Positions 9,204 through 20,700 of a stretch of 64,000 bases of DNA are shown here, piece by piece. The translations under genes and the position numbers were made by a program. This DNA comes from Brachycybe producta (Eukaryota; Arthropoda; Diplopoda; Playtdesmida; Andrognathidae). The stretch spans positions 4,468,780-4,532,779 of the forward strand of contig JAUPFP010000002.1 in assembly GCA_036925085.1 (NCBI GenBank), read 5' to 3'. The notes below the pieces were generated by a model. The model ran no database searches. It was not told the origin of the DNA and saw only the letters and a program-made list of their open reading frames with translations. Each line of letters begins with the position of its first letter. The first letter of the stretch is position 1.

Positions 9204-12200
9204 GTCAAATATTTTCTCAAGATATGTTGGTCCGGACGGATATCCTAAGTACAACAGAACAACCAGCTCATTTTGATGATAGTTACTTAGGTGATTTTTA
9301 TTTTACTAGTTGTTGTTACTCGTCTTAACTTTCTAGATCTTCACTTTGGTGTTAATTAAGAGTATTGTTTCCATACTTTGACTTTTCTTGAATATGACTA
9401 CTTTTGTAGAGAAATAACCTCAAATTTACTCAAGTGTCCAAATAGTTTTAAAAAATAATCGCAAATTTAACAACGTTGAAAATTTCAATGTTGTTGAATT
9501 TGCAATATTTTTTAAGACAATTTGGTCTTTTTCTTATTTTCTGAAGTTTTCAAGTTGAAAACTTTAGAAATAGGAGAAAAACCAAGTCAAAATTCTAAAC
9601 TTGGCCAAAATTCATAAAATTGTTCAAAAGACTATAAATGTCTTAGGAAGGCAACACTAGCCCCAGAAGTCCCAAAAAGCATAAAAATGTACAAAAACTG
9701 AAGAATTTTTACATTTTTAAATATTGAACTGGTATTTTTTATACTAGTTTAATATTTAAAAATGTAAAAATTCTTCAGTTGCTCAAAAAATGGCACAAGT
9801 TCAATCAAGTGTAGATTTTTTGAAAATGGCCTTGGAAATTCCAAAAAGCATAAAACTGTGCAACGATTCAAGAATTTTTCCATCTTAAAATACTGGACTT
9901 TGCTATTTTTTTCCAATAAATGGCAAAAAATCACTTTGTGTAAATTTCCTGGAAATGCCTCAGAAGGACATGGCTGTTTCCAGAAGTTCCAAGAAGCTTT
10001 TAAAGTTTCTGTCTATTAAGCCGTGTTTACACGAGGCCAGTAGATAGGCAGGTTCAGCTGGCGTCAGTTTGACTGACGACTGGCTTGGGATGGGCCAGTC
10101 GCGACTCTAGGATCGCTTCCACACGACACCGATTGAGGCGCGAGTCAAGAAACATGGTGTTGGGGATGCCACTAACTAGACCAACTTAGCTCAAAAATTT
10201 ACTCCTGGTGTAAGTCGTCCAGGCGCGCAACCTGCCCGAAAAATGAGGCCAGTGCTGTCCACACGAAGCCAGTCGAACCGGCCTATCAACTGGCCTCATG
10301 TAAATGAGGCTTAAGCGGGAATATTAAGATTATATTTATTTTCGATGCTTTTGGTTTTATTTGAGGCTGTTTTCTACAAATAAGGTTGTCGTTTTCAAAT
10401 GTAGTCATAGACTCGCCTCCGATTATGAAAATCTTTAACACAGTAGTGACTACTTGGACAGAGAATGACTCTTCCCACCTTAAGTGACAGCACACCTAAG
10501 TTTTATGTATTTTTTTATTGTTGTTTTTCATTTTTATATAAAAAAAAGGTTATTCAATGGCCACAGGAGAATTTACAGGCGATTCCGAAGCAGATATCGC
10601 TGTTGGTGTTCCGAGAGGCAATAATCTGACTGGCAAAGTAAGTAAGGAGCTGAAGATGGTTTTCAAGTGTAAGCGCTTCTCAAACTGATTTATTCTGTCT
10701 TTCAGGTGCAAAATGAAGATAAACTTGATTGTGTTTTAGAAGCTAGAAAGGTAATTTTATGTTGGATATACATATTTCAGAATAAGCTTTTTATGTTAGT
10801 TTGAAAACAACACAATTTTAAGCAGATAATGCTTAACAGACCATATTTTTAAAAAAAATTTCTATAAAAAGTTTATTATGAAAGATATCAACATGAAAAT
10901 ATTCTTAAGAGGTTACATCACAAAATTACTTCGAAAAATATCCGCAAAGAGCGATAGCATTGTTTTTCTAATGAGCCCATAGACACGATGTTATAGAAGA
11001 AACGTTTGTTTTTAAAATACACAGTCGCGGCAATATATTTATTTTTCATATTTAAAGTTGTCCAATTTTGATAGTTCGAACTGAAACGTGCACTTTAAAT
11101 ATATGTTTATCTAGTGATAAAATGACAAAAATTGGTAAGTGTTTGTCTATTTTTAAAAAGTATTTCAAAATCACGAATTTCTAACATGATAAACTCCATT
11201 GAGTACGTCCAAATAAGAAAAAAACATCCATTAAAATGCTCTAAAAATACGTAAAAATAATTTTAAAAAACCAGAAAAAATCAGCACGTGTGCCAGTGTG
11301 TTGGCTTCACTGTGGTTTTATTAGGCATTATTACGAGCATTTTAATGGATGTTTTTTTTTTTCTTATTTGGGCGTACTCAATGGAGTTTAACATAAGAAG
11401 TTAAAAATTCGCGATTTTGAAATAGTTTTTAAAAATATAACCGCACTTACCCAATTTTTAGTCATTCTATCACTCGATCAGCATGTATTTAAGGTGCGCA
11501 TTGCACTTTGAAAACTTAATATTGGACAACTTTAAATATGAAAAATAAACATATTGCCGCCACTGACTGTGTATTTTAAAAATGAACAGTTTCTTCTTTA
11601 ACATCGGGTCTATGGGCTGAATAGAAAAACGATGCTTGCGCTCTTTGCGGAGATTTTTCGAAGTAATTTTGTGATGTAGCCTCTTAAGTGATTGTGCTAC
11701 TTTTCTAGTTCTTCTAGTTTCTTAAACACTTTCTAGTTTGTCTTGATTTTGTTTCTGAAAAAGTAAATAATGAGAGTTCGAAAATCAATCGAAAGTCCAT
11801 AAACCATCTTGATATGCTTCAAGAAACCATTTTTTTTTTTACTAATTAGTTATTTGTTTATTAAAATGTTTATTTTAGGTGGTTGTATTTAATTCCACGT
11901 TGTCAGCCGTGTATGAGTTGGTTGGAGAACAAATTGGCTCATATTTTGGCTATAGTATTTGTATCTTAGACGTAGACGGAGACAGTTTCGATGACGTTGT
12001 TGTCTCTGCGCCCATGTATTCTAATTTTAGTTCCAAGGATGGGAGTTACGAAACTGGAAGAATTTATGTCATCTATCAAGGAAAAAATGTAATTTTTGTC
12101 TTTAATTTGCGTTTTTTTTATCAGTTATTTCATTCGGAGTTGGAAAAATATAATTTAAAAAATTGCTTTTGAATAAAATCAAGAGAATTCTTAAGAGGCT

Positions 12201-14538
12201 AGATACATCGTTTAGTTCAAAATTTCTCCGAATGTAGGCGCTGCGATCGTTGTTGATTGAAAAACGGTTTTTTAACGTTTTTTCTCCCGGTTCGAAGTCA
12301 CATAATAATTAATAGGAAAATAATTTCGCGTGCTAACCTTCTAAAAAGAAAACATTGTGAAGCCAGTAGATTAATGCACGTAATAATTATTTTGTTATTG
12401 TTCTGAGTTGTTTTTAACGGGAGTTCTTCAAATGTTTGGGTGACGGTCTTTTGCTCCTATGGGACTTAACATGGAGTTAAAAAAACGTAAGATTTTAAAT
12501 GTTATTTAAAAATAGAAAGCATTTTAAAATTTAGAAAAAGGAATAATCCTGAAGGCAATAAACACGTGTAAGTACGTGCTAATTTTTCTGATTGCTCTAA
12601 ATCATTTTTAATCAGAGTTCTCTTAACTTTTGTTGGACGGTGTTTTAGTCCTATGGGACTTAACATGGAGTTAAAAAACGTACGATTTTAAACGTTATTA
12701 AAAAATAGAAGGACCTTTTCAACATCTATAAAAAGGAAACATCGTGAAGCCAATACATGAATGTATGTGCTAATTATTTTGCTATTGTTCTAAATCAGTT
12801 TTAACGAGAGTTTTTCAAATGTTTGTGGGACGGTTTTTGATCCTATGGGATTTAACATGGGGTTGAAAAAACGAACAATTTTGAACCTTGTTTAAAAATA
12901 GAAGGACCTTTTCAAAAATTATATAAATCGAGCACATGAAGAACAATACTTTTTATTGCATTTTGCGCTTTACTGTATTTGAATTGAGCGATTGTGAGGC
13001 GATTTCTTGCAGTTTTAGTAACACCATATAAGAACACTCATTTGTCTCGTTGTCGTCTGCTCAAAACAACAAGATGGACGTGGATCTAGGCTCTTAAAGG
13101 CGATTTTCATGTTGCGCTTTGAGCTTTCAAATTGGAGCTCTGTGCTGTGTGTTATGTGCAAAATACGTCGCGTTAATAATCTGAAAATATTGACTTAATA
13201 CTTAAATATAATATAGAAACTCTTAACAAAATATTGATTTAATATTACCAATTTAAAATATTAATAATAAAGTCAATTTTTATTTGATTCATGTTCTTAA
13301 CTGGATTCCGTATAATTCACCTAAACAAATTTAATTTAAATTCATTTAACTCATGTGTGTACCTCTTTTCTACTAAAAATCGATCTATAAATAATACAGT
13401 ACACTGTATAAACTGTACAGATTTTGCTTTTACTAAGGCTATTATCTACGATATCATGATATCATCTCTAAATAAATGATCTGTTTGAGCTGGACCTGAA
13501 AGCACTCGTGTAAATCAGGTGTTAAAGTTGGTTCTAATACGCTGTAACAGTGATGGTTTTGTTTAGCCATTTTGTACAGTTATTTAAAATGTTTGTCCAC
13601 ATAAATTTTTGTAAAGATTTTCAAAATATTATTTTAACGAATGATTTGTATTGTTTTTTATTGTTTTGTTTTTTTAATAAGGTAAAGAAGTTTAGTCGGT
13701 GGCATATCCTAAATGGAGACAGTACTCGAGCTCGGTTTGGCCTGTCTCTTGCTTCTTTGGGTGACATAAATAGAGATGGCTATGCAGGTATTGTCACTCG
13801 TAAACTCTCGTGTAGTGTACTTCAAAATGATGTTGAAATCTTTTATTATTTGCATAGATTTTGCTGTTGGTGCTCCATACGGAGGCCTCAAAGAGGCTGG
13901 TGCCGTATATTTATTTCATGGCTCGAAGGACGGTGTCCTTAAGAAGCCATCTCAAGTAAGCGTTTTTGTTTTACTGTAATACGATTTTCTGTTTGGTTTT
14001 GTGTTCTTTTCGTGTTTTTTTTTTGGATATTGTTAATCGTAACTTTTCAAACATCTACCTTAATATGTCGTTGTATTTCAGTTTTAACTAAGAGAAAATG
14101 GGAACCACTAATTTACATAACACGGAACTGTAAATTTTAGGGATGGAACATTCGAATTGAATTATTATTCACATTTTGATTTTTTAACTTACTCTTAAAC
14201 AACATAAATTAAAGAAATTCAGATTTTTTTTAATATTTTTTTTTTCAAAATAAATCATGTGATTTAAAACGCGATTTAAATCAATTAACCTAATTAACAT
14301 AAATATGAAATATTTTATTAACTATCTTTTTTTAGGTTATCTATGCAACAGATATTCAAAGCAACTTGAAGACGTTTGGTTTTTCAATAGCTGGTGGTTT
14401 AGATATTGATTCTAATGAATACACAGGTAATAATTAAAACATTTCAAAGTTAATTATTCAGGGACTGGTTAAAATTATTTGTTTTTTGTCAGATTTGCTC
14501 ATTGGTGCCTATGAAGTTGACAAAGTAGTTCTTATTAA
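9204..14538 (+). CDS. Integrin alpha, beta-propeller exons (FG-GAP blades 4-7)
   Basis: Exons 9204-9290, 10549-10637, 11879-12088, 13682-13787, 13858-13955, 14336-14426 and 14493-14538, all with AG acceptors and GT donors. Blade 4 begins at FDDSYLGYS; blade 5 carries DVDGDSFDD, blade 6 DINRDGYAD and blade 7 DIDSNEYTD, the calcium-binding DxDxDxxxD type loops typical of the last propeller blades. The blade 4 loop reads EFTGDSEAD: the first Asp is Glu and the third position is Thr, so its metal site may be weak. Several exon borders fall inside or directly after these loops. A 45-base in-frame optional exon lies at 10706-10750 (separate entry). Confidence 0.93.
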
Positions 14539-14708
14539 GTAAGTGTATTTTTTTTATAAATATTACGGATGATGAGTGGCGACTATAGTGATTAACTGGG
14601 CTCGGAAATTAGGCAACATTCCCCCCCCCCAAAAAAAAGGAAAAGTATCCTAATGACGGGAATTAAAAGGGCATTAGAATTATATATATATTAAGCCAGG
14701 TCTGTGTA

Positions 14709-14749
<41 letters not shown>

Positions 14750-17700
14750 AACGCTGTACAAACCTTGAAGCACGTCGGAATTTATATAAATTTAAATGAA
14801 TAAATGAACCGCTTTTTTTTCTCAAGGTCAACTATATGTTGCAGAACCCCATGATATTAAATTAGAGAGGGGAAAAGGTTGGAAAGTGTAGAAGGGGGAG
14901 AGAGAGAAACGGGGAGGGGGAGGAAGTGGGAGGGGGTGACTGAAATTGAAATGAAAGGAGTAAAAAATGAACAAACTACGCGCATGCGCACACCAGAGAA
15001 AATGAAAATCTAATTTTTTCTTTCAAATATAAAAAAGGGGAGGGGATAATAGTAGCAAAATTAAACTAGAATTTATCACAGGCAATTGTGCCCAGCATTA
15101 GAATTTCTTTTGCTCCGCCCTTTTATGAACGTCATCAATTTCTAATTGGTTTGTTACTTGGTCTGACGTCATAAAAGGGCAGAGGAAAAGAAATTCTAAT
15201 GCTGGGCACAATTGCCTGTGAATTTTGCTCCCGTCATTTGTGACGGGTTACCCCACTAGTATTTAAACGTTAATTAAGCTGACAAGTTATCAACCAATAG
15301 GAATGTAAAAACGACATTCCATGCAAATTTTTTGTGTGTTAAAATAAATTCATTGATGTGCTTGGTACTCATTTTATTTGAACTGAAAAGCTGAGATGTT
15401 TTATTGTAGCGGAAGACGGAAGTGCACATTAGCTGAAATGTTTTACAGATGAACAGCTATGCTTCAGTAAACCTTTCATCTTCAGTGTGCTACGAAACCA
15501 AACTTTACAATTTTTTTAGTTTGAAGAAAAAAAAAAGTTAACCCGGTTTTTTTGGTTTAAACCATAAAATGTTTTTTTATATAAAAAAAATTACTTCACT
15601 GACTATAAGACACTGCGAAGTGTATATTTTTGCATTTTGCATATTGTGCATAATTTCATTTTTTTATTATCAAAGATCAAATACTAATGTAATATAAATA
15701 TTAAAATAATTAAACTAATAATCCCCTTAACCCAAATCGTCTGAATAATGTGTGTGGGCAGCAGTACGTGATTAACATAGACATAAAACCTTCAGTTACA
15801 ATCTGCAACTTCCACGACCTTTATGAGTCACAGTATGACCTATTTCAGAGGCGGGCTTGACAATTGGGCAGCTCAGGCAAATGCCAGAAGAGGTCCGGTA
15901 TTCAATTGGACCGGTTTTTCTTTTTTCAAAAAATATTGCCAATCCAGCATAAAATTCCAGGGCCAAATTATTTTCCCAGCACGCCTCTGACCTATGTAGT
16001 GTAGCATATTGTGGGAATGAAGTCTAATTTTTGTTTGCATATAAAAACCCGATAGATTCAGTACAATTTACAAAAAAAATAGTTGTATTTGGTTAAAACC
16101 AAAGGTTTATTATTTAAACATACCAAGTGGTTTAAAACCATGGTTAAAACCACGCCAGCCTGAAAAAACAATGATTTAATTTATTTTTTTATTTTTTTCC
16201 AGGTCACGGCCAGTTGTTTCTGTTATGGCTAAGTTTGATATAGAACCTGAAAGGATCAACCTAGACCTGAAGACTTGCAGTTTACTTGATAGTAGCCAGG
16301 TTTCCTGTGTGATTGTATCTACGTGCCTTGAGTATACTGGAGTTGGTGTTCCTAATAAATTAGGTAATTGCAGAATTCTGTGATTTAAATTATAGCATTT
16401 TAGCCTACTTTAAGCTATCCCGCTTTAATTAAGGCATATTTTTATAACTCAGTGATGTAACGTCTCTGCTGCGTGCATGCGTGAGAGGCGCAGACTTTGA
16501 TCCTCGTCTTCTACGAAGTATTTTTTCCTCATTTATCTGATAATAACGTTGTTTATTGTATGTTTTATGTAACAACCCGCGCACGGGCGTTACGAAACTT
16601 TTACTTTTAAATTCCGTACTCTTGCAGGATCAACACAAAAACAAGACTGATACCATTCAATCGAAGTCTCACGCCGCAGTCTTTACGACGTAAGCCGGCG
16701 GTGGTGACAAAACCAAAACAGAAGTCCGACGAAGAACCTCCGGAGTCCATTCCACGTACCGTTCAACCTCAATTTCTCAAGTATCAAGTCGAGGGGGAAA
16801 CGCGTAGCGCCTCGTACAAAAGCGAGCAACGTGCAAGGCAAAAAGCCAAACGAATCACAAGAGCAGTTGATGAATCAAATAACTTTTAATAATACCGTAT
16901 TAAGAAGTGTAAAAAAATATTCAGTAGTACAGTAAAGTAGGCAGGCATATACAGTATTTCAGGCATGCTTAAAAAGGAATAATACAACAATGTAAAATCT
17001 TGCAATAATGGGCGGAGCCGAGCCTCTAGCGTTTTTTTAAATTTGCAAATAAAATCTAAAAAACATTATGTTTAAGGTTTTGGATTAGGTTTTGTTTAGT
17101 TAGCGTGTTGCAGGGTGTCTGGGTGGAAGTTCTTTGATTCTGTTTTAAATAGTTAGTTAGTTTGATTATTTCTGGTTATTTTTAAAGAATTGATTGATAT
17201 TAATTACTAAAATTTAAAAAAAATGCAATGTGCACAACAAGAAACGAACTCGGGCCTTTTGCATCGGAGGTGGAGACGTTACCACTGAGTTATTAAAATG
17301 TCTTGTTTGAAGCGGCAAACCTTAACGTAGCGCAGTTAAACCTAAATTGAAAAATGAAACCTAATTGATTTTTAATTTGTTTCTTTCTTTCTTTAAGAAT
17401 TTGAAATACAAACGATTTTGGATTCTACGATGGAAAAAAGTCCGAGGTTATTTTTCTTATCAAATGAGCATAAAAACAGGTTAAACACAACAGTCGAAGT
17501 AATCAAAAATGCTCCTCATTGTAAACAAGTGTTTGTCTACATTAAGGTTCGAGCTAGTAAAGCTGCACGTGCACCAGCTGTTATTTGTTTTTTTTTTTCT
17601 AACAGAGACGTATTTACGTATTTTAACAGAGTAACGTTCGTGACAAACTAACACCAATCACGGTTGAGATGACATACGCATTGGCTGACTGGAGAGCAAA

Positions 17701-20700
17701 ACAAAATTTTAAACTTAAGCCGGTCCTTGACCAATATGTACCTACGTTGCTTGAAAAGCAGGTGAATTTTTTTGCTATATTAATTCTGATATCTTCTATA
17801 ATGATTCTGTGTGGCTCGGTTATGTTCGTGCTGGGCTTCCGGGCTGAATGGCCAAATAAAAGAGAGCGCGTTGAGAGCCAATCACAAAATGTAAAACAAA
17901 TCCAGAAAAATAAAACGTGTGCGAAGTTTTGGTTGAAAACTACGAGAGGCAGTGCGAAACACGTTGAATCTAATTTTTATCTTTGAACATTTGGAGTAAT
18001 TCAGTAAGTTCTGACAGAGCAATAACTACCTAATATTGCGCGCGATACAAGATTTAAACTTGCGCCCTCTTGGTGTTAGCATTCTCGTCATTTTGTGTGT
18101 ATTTGACAACTTCTACCACCACGAGCCTCGTTGTACGACGTGGTGAGAGCAAATATATCCTTCTTGCGGTTCACCTTAATGTAAAAAAAAAAGTTTTCTG
18201 CGCTTCGTCTTAGTTACGGCTCTGACTTTTGCTAACGTTTTTCTAAACATTCTTGACGTCACAAGTGACAACATTCTTACAATATGCGATTGTTGACGGG
18301 GAGAGGAGGAATTTTAGAGTAACAAATAATGGCGTTATGTCTTCTTATGAGTGTCAGCAATGTATTTAACTAGAAGTCAATGCATAATAAGAAAAATACA
18401 GGGATTTTATTTAAAAGTCTAATTGAATCTTATCGAAATGTTTAAATTTTACGATTTTTACAATTCATATTAGTCATTTTTATCCGTGGCTTTTGGTCAT
18501 TTTTAATATCTCCTCCCTCGTAAGGTGTGGAATGATGTATAATAGTATTGTTATCAACATACAGCAGATTTACTACTACTGTATTAGTTGTGCATACAGC
18601 CCTTACATTGACTAATGAGTTTTTAGAATGTCGGATTTACTATTTTTCAGATAACACATTTTAAATTTGTTTCAATTTTTTCATTGTTCTGTTTTTGCAG
18701 GTAAATATTCAAAAGTATTGTGGAAAAGACAACGTATGTGTTCCTGACTTAATCATCAATGCTTCAGCGTAAGTTTCTGAATTTCACTTTCAAGTCATTT
18801 CGAATTTTCAATTTTATCATGAAAAAAGTCGAAAAAGATTTAAATGCCCTAAACGCTCTAGAAATGCCTCAGGAGCCCCAGAAGGCCCAAAATGCTTGGA
18901 CAAGCACAAGAATATAATAATTTTTAAAATTCATAAAAATGGGCAGGCCTGGTGTGAATTATACTTGAAATACTTGTCTAATTTTAAAAAAAAATAACTT
19001 TAGTTCTTGTTTCTATAAATTTTTTAAGATATGTTTTTACTTTACTTTTTGAATTATGTTTTATGTCATTTATACGAATATAGAAACAAGGATAATTATG
19101 TTATGGGTAGTAAGGAGCCTTTACATCTGGACGTGAACATTACAAACAGGGGCGAAGATGCCTTTGAAGCAATGTTTTTTCTTGAATTGCCCTTTGGGGT
19201 TAATTATGTTACCACGGATTATAAGGACCTCGTAAGTCTAACAAAAAAGCTGAATTGAACGTCCGTTGTTTTTGAATGCAAACAAAAAATGAAAAATGTT
19301 CTATTTGTGTAATTTTAGGATTTTCCTTTAACGTGTTCGGCTCCAAACGACACGTTTAACGTATTGAAATGTGATATTGGAAATCCTCTTAAAGCAAATC
19401 ATAATGTAAGTGACGAGTTTACTCCTCTTTAAAATACAACAGAAACGGTTTAACACCAGACGGAAAGAGACTTTAATATTGTTTGTTGTTAAACGAATTT
19501 CTTGTTTTAAATGAAAGAATGTTATGTCATTCTAAAGAGCCGGGCCGAAACTATTTTATGTTGTTCGATTTTTCTTACGATACTGTTTTTCATTGTAAGT
19601 GAAAGTTGCTTGAAGTTTGTTGCATTGTAGAAGTAACTTTTAAAGATAATTTTTGGCAAATTATATATTTTTAAAATAAAGCATTGGCATAAAAATAATA
19701 TTATGACATTTTGAATGCTTTCATTTAAAAAAAATATATAATTTTGATTTATTTTGTTTTTTACAAATAGATATCGTTCAAGATTATTCTCGATCCTTTC
19801 GATTCCAACTCTACGGATGGTCGTTATGATTTTATTATGGAAATCAACAGGTATGAATACAACTGCATTCACAAAAATAATTTAATTGAAGTAAATAAAT
19901 GATGAATTTCTTGTTCACATATTAGCACCAATCCTGAAAATGACACAACTCTACAGAATAACCTGTGTTTGGAGCGTGTTTTCGTTAGAGTCAAGGTGGA
20001 GTTACGTGTGTCTGGGTATGTATTTCGTGAAATTTGTAACTGTTGTCTATATCATATGATAAAATGACAGTGTGTGTGTGTGTGTGTGAAATTGTGGACC
20101 TTAACATTGTTATGGCTTGTTTCCATTATATCAAAATAGGAGGTGAAAATTAAATTTGATTGGATCAATTTTTTAAAGATTGTGAAACGTTTTCCCTTCA
20201 TAGTGTTGTTTGGCACTGTGTCGATTTTTCTACTATTTCAAAAGTTTGGGGTTCACTAGCTACAGCTACCAAAAAAATATATAACCTTTTCCCCCGAACC
20301 GAACCTAACCACAGGCATCTGTAGACAACTTCAGAATTTCTTTGGCTCCGCCTTTTTATGAGCGTCAGATCAGATATCAACCAATTAGAAATAGATGACG
20401 CTCATAAAAGGACGGAGCCAAAGAAATTCTGAAGCTGTCTACAGATGCCTGTAAATTAACCTAACCGAACCGAATTTAACCAAACCTTACCTAACCGAAT
20501 CTAACCTAAACTAAACTTAATGACACAAGTAGCTGTAGTGACCCTATTGATAATAAAAGGACTATTTTTTGGTAGCTGTAATGACCCAGGTAGCTGCAGA
20601 GAGCCAGTTCCTTTTGAAACGGTAAGGTAATTCATTCATGTCTCATATAGGTGTGAAGTCGTTTCCTCAACAATAATATCGATCACATTTTATATCGTTA

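Noticed and set aside
20294-20535. Interstitial telomere (TTAGG)n
   Set aside because: CCTAA words are mixed with CCGAA and do not keep a 5-base period; noted only as degenerate repeats.
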